64,000 nt of DNA from Hemileia vastatrix (taxonomy: Eukaryota > Basidiomycota > Pucciniomycetes > Pucciniales > Zaghouaniaceae): the NCBI GenBank assembly GCA_030280995.1, contig JASXTE010000001.1:29544606-29608605 (forward strand). Reading direction: 5' to 3'. A model generated the notes under the pieces. The model did no database searches and was not told the origin of the DNA. It was given only the letters and a program-made list of their open reading frames with translations. A program made the position numbers and the translations under genes. Below, one piece after another: positions 13,195-23,347 of this stretch (positions are counted from its first letter, which is position 1; the number at the start of each line of letters is the position of its first letter).

Positions 13195-13383
13195 TGCCAG
13201 ATTTTGTTTCTTTTTGTGTAGAGACAGAAAATTTTCAGTGGTTTCATTTATGCATTTGCATTATTCAATTCAATTTTTGTCCAAGTGAGTAACTTTTCAC
13301 TGGAACTGCACCTTGTTACTACTATGCTCAACCAAGTCACAGCGACAAGATTCATTACAATTTCTTCTACAACACAAAATCTA

Positions 13384-15373
13384 TTATACATCTTCTAAAT
13401 CTGCTAACAGGCCTTGTTGTAGCCAATCTTTTAAGCACAATAAGGACTCTGAGCATTCTGGGTGGGAGGCACTGGGGAAGTTTTCTGCGGCCGGCCCGCA
13501 CAAAAATACTTTCTCACATGGTGCTGTTGTTGCTTGGGCAGATAAAAAGGTCTTGGCCATGAGTGAAAGACTTGGAAAAAGAGAGGAATTTAATTTCCAG
13601 AAATCTAGAGGTTGACAATTCCCATCCTCTGGCTCATTAGACAAGTACCAGGAAATTTCTGTATCAAGTGTTTCAGCACGACGTTTCTTTCGAAATTGAA
13701 ACATTTCCTCTTCTTCTTCGTCCTCATTATCACTATCCAAAGGGGAAACGAAGACTGATTGGAAACCATGCTGGTCAAAAGGCTTAGCAGCGGCATAAAA
13801 AATGGTTTTGATATCTACTAGCGATAGATTAAGAGAAGTAAGTACATCAGTTGTAAAATAAACCATTTTCATCCTAGGATCCAGTATCAAAGAACAAAGA
13901 TAAACGGGTTTTTTAAGAATAACGTCTTGATATGTTTTGAGTTCATCCCAGAGTTGTGCTCCTGGCGAAGTCAATTCAGGAAGTTGACAAGAAGATAAAA
14001 CCTTAAATTTTGATGAAGCAGACTAAGCAAATTAATAATCAACATAGAAAACAAATCAGAATGAGAAATACCTTGAATAAGATTCTGATCAACCATTCGT
14101 AGAATGGGGCGGCTGACATCATTGTGCAAGGAATGTCAATCAAAAGTTGCCTTATGACTTTATCAAGAGGACGAAAGAGCGAAACAAGCTGAGAAATCTT
14201 TTCCCATTCGATTCCCGATAGCTGAAATTTTCGAGCAGACTCTTCATGCTTGCAATAAAAATCAATTACCTCTCGATGAATTAAAGCACTGTTGAGCATA
14301 TGAAATGTTGAGCTCCATGAAGTACCACTTTCAACCACCATTTCCATTTCCATAGCCTTGCCTTTGATTAGACGCCGTGATATGTTAGTGAACTTTTCCA
14401 TTTGTTGAGATGATTGTTTAAGAAATATTCCTAAACTACGAAGTCTCTCAACTATAGCTTTGATGTTAGACATTAATTGTGTTGATATGCTTCCATATCG
14501 AATTTGTTCCTTGATCTCTTCTTCCGGAATTTCTCTAATGATTTTTTCGAGACAATCTGTTGCCGTTGAATTCACAAAATGATCCATGCTGCATAAAAGC
14601 TGTTCATTATGATCGAATTCGGGTATTTGTGAAGATAAGTAAGCGCCGATCGCATGGTTACAATACAAATTTTTACTAGTGATGCAAAAGATACTATTTG
14701 ATAAGTCGAATTTGCGGATAATATCTATGAATGCAGAAGCTAAGTTTTCTCCAGAGGAAGCACCATTTAAGACTACTGTTGCCAATACAAGTTGCTTGAG
14801 AATCCAGTCTTCCGAAATCCAATGAGCGGTTACACAAAAAATAACCAAGCCTGAAGGTGTTGTCCAAGTATCACAAGTAAAGCTAATTTTTGAAGAAGTC
14901 CTTTTTAGATTGTCTTTGATCAAAAGTTTTGCATTGATATAACATTCATACACAAATGATCGCAAGGTATCAGTTCGTGGAATAAGTTGAGTGCAGTCGG
15001 AGTTACATAGCCCGAGCAGATCAGAGAAATAAGATGCATTGACGGTATTAAAAGGAAGATTGGTAGAAATACAGAATCTGGCAATAGATAAGAGAAGAGA
15101 TTTCCGGGAAAGGATGCTTGAGCTTTTTGAGAGTTTGCTGGTATTGATGTACGACCTCACAGAACCAATATCATCTTCATTTTTAGTAATTCCATGCCTT
15201 CGCCGAAGATGAACTATCATACTTTTTGTGCTTTTAGTTCTATCAATCTTAAGAAGTTGTCCACAAGCCATCCGTCCACCAGGAATTTTAGCGGCCTGAC
15301 ACACGTTATACCCACTAGCCTCATCCCGGGTGAAGTATTTCCACACCCAGCTTGCTCCTGATGATTTTGACAT
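13384..15373 (-). CDS. hAT-superfamily transposase-like protein with BED zinc finger, intact
   Basis: Two exons, 15373-14072 and 14022-13384, join in phase 0 across a 49-bp intron (GTATTT donor, TTAG acceptor) to give 646 residues without a stop. Residues 9-61 form a BED-type finger (Cys25, Cys37, His55, His60). CDTWTTP carries the first catalytic Asp (Asp168). A LDPRMK block precedes the C-terminal hAT dimerisation region, which holds the conserved Glu in APCEKVF. The usual TDNAS motif around the second Asp reads ITSKN here, so that residue appears lost, and the usual TRW motif reads TSW. The gene lies only 190 bp upstream of ECD on the same strand. I did not find terminal inverted repeats or an 8-bp target duplication. 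It could be an old transposase or a domesticated DNA-binding protein. Confidence 0.8.
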
Positions 15374-16454
15374 GAGCCTGGAATGTTGATAAAGGAGCCT
15401 TATAATTTACGCCAAGCTGAAATAATTATCAGCCATTTGAAAAGGCAGAATGCCGCATATTGAATAATGCATAGCCCTATTGCTGCGCTCCCAATCCACC
15501 CAGCAGTACGGAGTCTTCGCATGCTGAAGCACTGGATCAACCAGAAAATACACTGTCCATACTCTAGATGAGCGAGTTCCAATAGATATCCGATAATCTT
15601 AAACTCACTATATCAGGTTTTTAATTATAAGGCGTCACATCTTAAAACTAGAACAGTACCCAAAAAAGGGATGTTCTCAAATGCCAGACTAAAAGCTACT
15701 GAATTCGTATCGAAAATGTTGGCTATTCCATCCTGATCACTTCTAGGAAATAGTCGGGTTTTTTTTATAGTTTCTGGGTACCATAAACCATACTTTTTTT
15801 ATACTGTGATTATATGAAAAAAAAAAAAAACATTAAAATACATATCCGAGCGTGATAAAAATAGAGAGTAAACTAAAGCCCCCCAAAGAGCATCTATAAT
15901 CTAACAATTCCGAATACCCTTTAAGCGCCAAAGAAATAATGTAATAATAGAGGATTAAAATGAATATTTGAAGAAAGGAATTCTGGTACCTCTTCCATTA
16001 CAGTTTACATAAAGATTGTGTTTTTGTATGAAAAATATTAACAAATAGGCAGAAGTGTACAGCGAAAACTACACCCAAAAAACTCTGTACATCAGTTTAT
16101 TATGAATCAAAAAGTCCCCTTATTTTCTTTGTGTATAAAAAAATGCTCTATAAGTAATCAAGGTTCTACTTTTGTGAAACCTGATGAAAAAAACTGCTTC
16201 ATGTTATGAGATGTAAACTACCCAATGTCAAACATATATTGAAGGGAAATGTTCCACATGCTGAACTAGAGTTTGAAAAAAACCTGAACTGGAAATTCAC
16301 AAAGTGAAATTGAAGTAAGCCCAAAAAAGAAAATGTGAAAACTCAATTTATTTGAAGTGTAAAACAAAGTTTCCTTAAATTACTGATTATCAATTTTTAT
16401 ATAAACTATATTTTACACTTATGATGCCCAGAAAAAAAAAATTGGGCACCTGAT

Positions 16455-16498
16455 AGCAGGCCCCAATGCCTATTTTTGATTTGAGTTTTAGGCCTGCT
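16455..16498. other. short inverted repeat
   Basis: AGCAGGCC at 16455 and GGCCTGCT at 16491 are exactly complementary across a 28-base loop. No neighbouring gene explains it as a terminator. Confidence 0.5.
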
Positions 16499-16656
16499 GT
16501 CGAAATCCTGCTAGGGCTGCGCATTAAACACTGAGCATACCATTTTACATGATATCAAATCTGAGTTTATTTTGAATCAGAAATGAAATTAAGGAATGGC
16601 ATCTGCTAGAAGGTTCCAGGTAATTATTTGTGGTGTGCAAATCTTCAGTGAATTTC

Positions 16657-16705
16657 ATATATATATATATATATATCTTCTATCTTTTATCTTCTATCTT
16701 CTATA
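16657..16705. repeat. (AT)n followed by CTTCTAT-type simple repeat
   Basis: About ten AT units are followed by four degenerate copies of TCTTCTA. Confidence 0.85.
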
Positions 16706-16756
16706 AAAAGAAGACAACTTCCTGTAGCACCTACTAATTCTCCAAGTACAAAAACA

Positions 16757-17075
16757 ATGTTACCTGCACATGAGACTTCTTCTGAGCATTCAGATCTCCT
16801 ACCAATTGGAAGGAGGCCTTTGACTATCTCTTTCCCCAAACCTCACTCTCTGAAGAAATGTGACCAAATTTGTCCATACTGTGCTGCAACTTATTGGATA
16901 GAAGAGAAAACTTCAAAATCAACCATTAGGCAACCAAGATTTTCCACTTGCTGCGGTGAGGTTAATGTAAAAATACCTGCACTTCAGGACCACTCAGAAG
17001 GATTAAGACACCTTCTAAAAGACTTGAACACTGGAAAGTGTCCTTACTCACATTGTATCTTGATAATGTTTATCT
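16757..17075 (+). pseudogene. Helitron-encoded protein, N-terminal fragment
   Basis: The open frame contains CPYCAATYWIEEKTSKS, then PRFSTCCGEVNVKIPAL and LRHLLKDL. This is the order and spacing of the cysteine-bearing segment that precedes the Rep (HUH) domain in Helitron RepHel proteins (family layout from memory). The frame then runs into the terminal repeat of a MITE at 17076, and no Rep or helicase part follows. It is a fragment, about 100 residues of a protein usually longer than 1,000. Confidence 0.6.
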
Positions 17076-17119
17076 CACCACGCAATATGGGGGGTGGACT
17101 TACTAGCAAGTCCGCAACC
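17076..17119 (+). mobile_element. single terminus of a MITE
   Basis: The first 40 or so bases match the left terminus of the complete element at 23505-23765 (CACCACGCAATATGGGGG, then a GGACTT..AAGTCC palindrome and CGCAACCTTG). No right terminus was found downstream, so this copy is truncated or is a solo end. Confidence 0.7.
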
Positions 17120-17773
17120 TTGAACCCAAATTCTTTTTTATTTGAGGATCAATTGAGGTGTTGATGAAGCTGTCAAGAAACATGAATGAATCTTTGTTGA
17201 ACTCACTGTGAAGAAAACTTGAATATGTACTGAATTTCAGTAAACCGTTACATGAAAACATCTTGAAATGTGGCTAGTATGATTTTTTGAAAAAATGTTG
17301 AAATAAGTGCACCCCATAAACTAACCAGGCTTATAAATCAATAAGATATAAAGAATTTTTGTTGTTCATTTACATTCTTTTAAAATGAAAATCTTTTCAG
17401 TTTAGATTAGGGGGTGTCAGTTCTAGCAAATCTGCACTTAACTTAAGTGCGGATTTCAAAGCAAATCAGCACTTAAATTTTGCAAAAAAGTCACTTATTT
17501 CAAAAATGGGTGTCAGTTATGACTTCAAATCAGCACTTTTTTCCCAATTTTTTATTTCACAACCACATGTTGGCCACATCATCCCTTCCTTGCCCACCCC
17601 ATCCCTGTCACATGAGAAATGCAGACCTCCATCCCCTCATCAATCCTTGGCACACACTCCTCACTGAGATTTGAAACATTTTATTGCATCATTTTAACCA
17701 GGCATGTTTTTTTCCTTCTTTTTTTATATTTTCAACCTGTCAACCTCTTTTCTCATAACATACCAGTTTCATA
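17120..17773. other. spacer with a palindromic repeat, no gene
   Basis: The segment holds a GCACTTAACTTAAGTGC palindrome at 17434-17450 flanked by complementary AAATC/GGATTT arms. GGGTGTCAGTT occurs at about 17412 and 17508 and the word AAATC(T/A)GCACTT recurs, which suggests the end of an unidentified inverted-repeat transposon. Open frames here are short and unsupported. Confidence 0.4.
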
Positions 17774-18556
17774 ATGCCTCCCAGAAAGTCAAATACTCAA
17801 AAGGCAACTCAAAAAAATGCTACATCACAAAGGTCTTCCTGTAATGCAAGCTCCTCACTGGAGAAATCAAAGTCTGGACAGCTAAAAAAGGAAGATTATC
17901 TCATCATTATCAACTTTCTCAAAATTAAATCAAATTATAATGCATGTTTTGGATGTGAGAAGTCTACCTGAATTGGACTTCCACCATCATCAAAGGTCAA
18001 TGGCTCCTTGTTAATGGCAAATGATGTAAAAAAGTAAACAAAAGGGAGAATCAACATCAATCATAAGCAAATGAAGGAGAGATTCAAAAGTTATCAATCC
18101 AAATATAAAAAAGCTCACTTTTCTTCCACTTCCACTGGCTTTGGTATTGATGATGATGATTTGGAGATTGTAATTACTACTGTTTTGGAAAAGCTCAATG
18201 TCATGTGTCTTTTTATGAGGAAATGGATAATCTTTTTGGTTCCCAAGTTGATGTCAATCTTTGGTTTATACACAATACTACTAAGGATATGCCCTCTAGA
18301 TCTCAACAAGCCAAAAATCCTCCCAACACACCTGAAACTCAAGGAAACCAATCCCCTCCAGCTTCTAACCATAGTTCACCTGAAGATGATCCTGACTATC
18401 AAGTAGAAAAATTATTTTAGAGTAAATCTGAGTCTTCAGAGCCCCAAAATTTAAATGTATTTTTACTTTCTCTTTTTTCTTCAATTATTTGCTAAATTGA
18501 TCATTCTTTCTTTTCTAGTCTCCTCCTACTCAAACTCAAATTTATAAAAATATTAA
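17774..18556 (+). pseudogene. Myb/SANT-like coiled-coil protein, second decayed copy
   Basis: It starts with MPPRKS and a Ser/Lys-rich tail, then LKKEDYLIIINFLKIKSNYN, the Myb/SANT-like region, then MKERFKSYQSKYKKA and a TGFGIDDDDLE segment, and in another frame FYEEMDNLFGSQVDVN. At least two frameshifts and stops (near 17969 and 18205) interrupt it. A possible intron runs from GTATTT near 18457 to TTTCTAG near 18519. Coding similarity ends near 18556, where a reverse-transcriptase fragment of opposite strand begins. This copy preserves the N-terminal half lacking in the copy at 1108-2014. Confidence 0.55.
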
Positions 18557-18931
18557 AAAAATTTTCAACCTATTCTTTGAGATGAACATACCCAGGGAAG
18601 GGATTTCACTCACTGAGAAGACACATTTCTCTGGTTTCAACCATACTTGGGCTTCTTTCAAACAGTGCAGATATTCCTTGACACATATCTGGTGTTCCTC
18701 CATTGATCTGGAGTAAATCAAGATGTCATCTAGATACACCACCAAATATATCCCTATTCTGTCTCTAAAGGTGCTGTTGGTGAAATGTTGAAAATTGGCA
18801 GGCACATTACATGGGCCAAATGGAATTACCAACCATTTAAAATGACCAAATTTAGTGCAGAATGCAAGTTTGTGCTCATCACCTTCTTTCACACATATGT
18901 TGTGGTAACCTGCTCTAAGGTCTAGGGAAGT
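18542..18931 (-). pseudogene. host element: reverse transcriptase, C-terminal piece
   Basis: The minus strand reads SLDLRAGYHNICVKEGDEHK, then PFGPCNVPANFQ and the catalytic box VVYLDDILIYS, followed by KCVFSV and LGMFIS. This is the palm-to-thumb part of a Ty3/gypsy reverse transcriptase of a different lineage from elements A-C and from E/F. It continues the piece at 20201-20354 once the intervening insert is removed. RNase H, integrase and the 3' LTR of the host element are missing at the left end. Confidence 0.85.
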
Positions 18932-20200
18932 TGTGCTACACGCATTGCAGGTAACTTATCTTTTGGACTAATCAGCTTGTGTATCCCAGGAAGAACAAAG
19001 GGGAAGCATAGCGCAGAAGATAGCGCTATTATAAATATGTAATTATGGTTTTAAAAGAACAAAGGAAAAGAAATGTGTGGAAGGGTATTTAGGGTCTGTG
19101 CGCTCAGATTTTGCAGTGGGATGTTCCACATAAAGGAATTATCAACTTAGGAGTGCAAGTGCTGAACATTATGGATTTGGATTTTTCAATAATTGTGTGT
19201 TATGCATTAAGGAAGGAATTATGGCTCAAGGAGGGCCTCAAGTACATAGTATACTGCACCGCGGCTAGTGTGGTAACTTACTGAAATAGGTAATGTAAGT
19301 TGCAGAGGCTAACTAGTTAAGTAAATTTTCAGAACTATGGACTTAGTAATGAAACAAGGAGAATGGGGACTCAATCACAAAATTACTCAAGAGTCAAAGA
19401 GACTAGGATCAGCACTGAAAGGTGACAATGTGGGAAGTAGTGCTGAAACAATGAAAAGGTACAGTCATAAGCGCACATGTAGAACATGAGTAAAAAAATT
19501 TAATACTAGTTATAGTAAGCTTAGGGTATGTTTAGGTGCTGTAGTTGTTGCAAGCGGTTTATTTAGTTTACTAATTAATTAGTTAGTGTTTTACTAATGT
19601 GGATCTAGAAACAGCACTGAAGATCCACTAGGGAACTGTGTCTGGAGTGCTGAAAAATATAAGAAGGAAAGGCTATCTTGTAGGAGTGAGTAGTGAGGTA
19701 GAAAGATTATTATTGAGATCAGTCATTTTGATTACAAACATTAGAGCTTCATATTATATACTTTCAAAATATACTGTGATGTATAGTGATTTTGTCTATT
19801 TTGTGATTACTATGATAACAAATTTGTGTGTCTGTGTGTGTATTTCATATAGTTTAGTGAAAAAGCAAAAAACAGAGGGGATATATAGATTCAGTAGGAT
19901 AAACTATTATTAAAGTTATTTTATGCTATAATAAGGCATATTCAAAGAGAGTGCTTCAAGAGGGAGTAGCTGTGGATATTAGCACTTATTAAGAATAGAA
20001 ATATCCAGATAGTAATATTTGTTTTTTCCTTATATTTTAACTCTTCTCTCAACTCATAAACTATCTGGTCAGATACTAGTATTACACATTATTGCGCTGT
20101 CCTTAAAATAAGAGTGGAAGGTGCTTCTTTTTAGAAATTGAAAGGAAGAAACAACCCATCTTGCATTGTGTCTACTGCTTAGTACTTTAGACCTCTCTAC
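18932..20200. mobile_element. 1.27-kb insert in the RT gene, probable solo LTR
   Basis: The reverse-transcriptase frame is cut between MFT and SLDLRAG. The intervening DNA starts TGTGCTACACGC and ends near CTCTCTACA, so it has TG...CA termini. Flanking 5-mers GAAGT (18927-18931) and AACGT (20201-20205) match at only three of five positions and could be a worn duplication. No coding domain was recognised inside. The solo-LTR reading is an inference from the ends and the lack of genes. Confidence 0.45.
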
Positions 20201-20354
20201 AACGTGAACATCTCTGCACCTTGAAGAAAATCAATTTTCTCACTAGTAAAAGGAAGTGGATATCTGTTTTTTACCATCAGTGTGTTTAACCTTCTGAAAT
20301 TCATATAAGGTCTTAATGAACCATCCTTTTTTACTGCAAAGATCACTGGGGCAG
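20201..20354 (-). pseudogene. host element: reverse transcriptase, N-terminal piece
   Basis: Encodes APVIFAVKKDGSLRPYMNF and KNRYPLP through GAEMFT, the fingers/palm start of a gypsy reverse transcriptase. Its upstream end is cut by the LTR of element F at 20355, and its downstream end by the insert at 18932-20200. The RT coding text resumes upstream on the far side of element F (32004-32311). Confidence 0.85.
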
Positions 20355-21636
20355 TGTAGAAAGAAACATTTCTATAATACTCAGCTATAGAAAAAGTATG
20401 AGATAGGTTGGTTCTTCTTTCCAAACAGAAAAATATTTGAAAAGAAGCACCTACCATTCTAATTTTAAAGACAGTGAAAGCATGTATTATAAGTATGGTT
20501 TTCTAACTTTTTTGGAGAAGAAAATAGAGTAAACTTGTAGATATTTTTGTTAAGAAAAAGGGAAATATATATTTTAATATAAGTAATCAATCTGTTGGCT
20601 AAATCTATTCTCAGTAAGCACTAGTATCCTCAGTCACTCCTTCTTGAAGCACTCTATTCAATACTATTCTTACTTTAGTAATAAAATAACTCTACAGGGC
20701 TATTTCTGGTATGAACACCTTTTATGTACAAAAAAAATAAAATAAATATATTTTCTCTTTTATCTATTACACTCTATACTACAATCTATAAACACATCTC
20801 CTCTCCTCTACTCCTCTCTCTAAAAGATGGGTGCTGTTTATATAACCTGTATGTTCAGAGCCCTACCCCTATGCTCCTTTCCCCTACTTGTTTTCCTACT
20901 TAATTTTAGCACTATACAAGAGTATCAAACAGTATCTAAATATCTCATCAGTCTATGTACGATTGTAAGCATAAGTCTTTATTCTAATAGCGCCTGAAAC
21001 ATCTAGACAAGAGCTACTATTAGTGCCTGAAACTCCACTCTCCTGTACATACCCTACATTTTCTGAGATTCCTGACTTAATAATAGGTACTGTACCACCT
21101 TCTTTCCTATTGCATGACCCACACTCACCACATGAGTCCCTGCTAATAGTGAAACCATCTGCGCTAAGAAAATGACTTCCTTATTTCAGATCTTTCTTGC
21201 TACTCCTTTCTTTGAGTGCTAATTGCAACCTATTTGTTCTTCTAGTGCTACCTTCTTTAATTGACACGTTTTTCATCTCAACAGGTGAACACCAATTTAC
21301 CTAAAAGGCATCATCCTTATCTAGGTGTGATTTTTTATGCCATCACTTGTTGGAGTTCCTTAACTCCATAGTATGTGTCTAGTTCTGCACATGACTCTTT
21401 CAAGTACATACCTTATTTTCTTGTCCTATAGTCCAATAATATACACTTCCCCCTTACCTTTTTCTAACTGCAGCTCCTAAATCCATAGTACAAAAATTGT
21501 GAGTGTAGAGTCTACTTTTTCTGTGCTTTTGAAATCCTCTTTTTTGTGCTTCTCTAACCATCCTACCTGAAAACCCCTTTGTTGCACTTCCTGCTACCTA
21601 AGACATTTACTGCGTTACTTCCAGATGTGTACCACA
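20355..21636 (-). repeat. 3' LTR of element F
   Basis: A 1,282-bp copy of the sequence at 30723-32003, with many substitutions. On the element's (minus) strand it runs TGTGGTACAC...TTTCTACA. It interrupts the host element's RT gene. The two F LTRs differ visibly at many sites, so the insertion is old. Confidence 0.9.
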
Positions 21637-21786
21637 GTCTCCATCTACTTGCAACTGTCCCTAGGCACTAAAAAAACAGGTGCATATCTTGAACTTTTTC
21701 CTCATTTCTTTTTCTTCTCTTCCTTCATCTTCTAATCTCTTCTATTACTAGTTTCCCTTCATCTTCTTCAACTATCTTATCTCAAC

Positions 21787-22830
21787 ATGAACCCTAACAG
21801 TGATATCATCTATGCCATCTGTCAATTTTTTGACACACAAAAAGCTTGCGTTGCCAATACCCCTATTTTCAAATCCATTCTGACTGAAGCGGAGAATTGT
21901 CAGAGTTGTACTGAAAACAGAATCACTCTATGTTGCTTCTCAAAAGTTCACCATGTTAATGGCTTCTTCACTGAAAGTTTCATTATTCTTCTTTTTCCTT
22001 CCTAAATATTTGGAGCTGATCTCTATTTCTTCACTTTTTGAAAGTCTTGCAACTTCAGTAAAGGTCGCAAAAAGAAATGCAGTCTCAATGGTCCTCCTAC
22101 CACTGCTACTACTGCTGTCAATCCAAACACATCAATGACAAATCTAATGAGAAAGCTGGCCATCAAGTGCCCTTCTCCTAAGAGAGCCAAACAAACTCAT
22201 CACTTTCCAACTCTGAGCACTGTGTCAAATACAACACATCATTCACTCTTCTCTGAAGAGTTGATCCACACAGTAAGTCACTCTTCCCTGTATTTTCTCT
22301 TCTTAATAAATTTTTCTTCTTTTCCTATTTAGGATGTTCCCAACACTACTTAATCTGAGACGCCTTAAACTCCTCATGTCAAAATCACCATCCTGGTTCT
22401 AAATAGAGATCCCTTCTGGGCCATGACACCTCATGCTTCATTCTCTCCTTCTGTCGAGACTGAAGTTACATGGCCTGAACAAGAGACCACTTTTTCACCC
22501 TTAACTCCTGATGATTGGTTCTCAATTCCTCCAACGTCAGCCACTTCATTCAAGAAAGAAGCTCCTCACCTGAATCCCCCTTTGCCTGAAGATTGGAAAG
22601 CTCTTAATCTTGTTGTTGATTCCCCTTACTATCAAATGATCAAAAGAGTCAATACTGCCTTTGATGCAGCATTTTTCTATCTCAAAAACACTCCCCTGTT
22701 TGACAAACAAGAAATTGAAAACTGTGTTGCCTTAGTCAAAACTCTGGATTTGAATTATAATAACATATACAAAAAATGGGAGTATGCCTTTCTCAATATC
22801 CTTTTCCTTAATTACCATTTTAAATGCTAA
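21787..22830 (+). pseudogene. antisense zinc-cluster gene F1 (decayed), in the 3' region of element F
   Basis: A two-exon gene on the strand opposite to pol. Exon 1 starts at the ATG at 21787 and encodes a cysteine-rich N-terminus (CQFFDTQKAC, then ENCQSCTENRITLC) followed by a Ser/Pro/Thr-rich linker reached through frameshifts. A GTAAGT donor at 22273 and a TTTAG acceptor at 22332 define a 60-bp intron. Exon 2 (22333-22830) has two early TAA codons and then a helical segment around FDAAFFYLKNTPLFDKQE. The layout, cysteine array plus linker, intron, then a helical exon, is the same as in F2, E1 and E2. Function unknown; DNA binding is suggested only by the cysteine spacing. Confidence 0.55.
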
Positions 22831-23347
22831 ATTTTCTTTCTTTCTTCAGCAAACCTTTATTTATATCTTATTATGAAATCATGTAAATAGTTTATATTTT
22901 TTATTTCCTCTTGTAATAATAATTTATCTTTCCCAAAAAAAATTCTGTTGCAAACATCACCCCATTATTATTCTGTGAGAGTGAAAATTTTATTAGGTCT
23001 TAGGAAAAAAATAAAATTTATCCTTCAAAATTCTTCTTTTGACTTCCTTCTGAATAACATTCAGACAATAAAAATTTTCCCCATATAACGTAATTTGTTA
23101 GCTCCTCATCTGCCTTATCCTCATATTCTTGAAGTAAGCTCAGATCTTCCCAAGATCTTATGCTCCCTAGCACTAACCTTCTTTCCTGTAAATCTTGTTA
23201 CACTTCATTCTTCTTCTGATTAGCATCCCCACTTGGATGCTATTCAGAGCTTTCTTTCACTTTTATTTTAACAGTGCCTAGAAATAGACCTAGTAATCTA
23301 TGCTCTTTCCTTATCCAAACCCAGAGCTTTCATAAGTCTAATTAGCC
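22831..23347. other. AT-rich spacer between F1 and F2
   Basis: No coding region recognised. Presumed to hold the 3' end of F1 and the promoter of F2. Confidence 0.4.

Larger units (their letters stand above)
15374..16756. other. intergenic region with no gene seen
   Basis: AT-rich. The upstream end may contain the promoter of the hAT-like gene. It includes the hairpin at 16455-16498 and a simple repeat at 16657-16705, listed separately. Confidence 0.5.

Noticed and set aside
15400..15582. 60-codon minus-strand frame upstream of the hAT-like gene that looks hydrophobic
   Set aside because: Too short, no signal, no homology recognised; likely the 5' region of the hAT-like gene.
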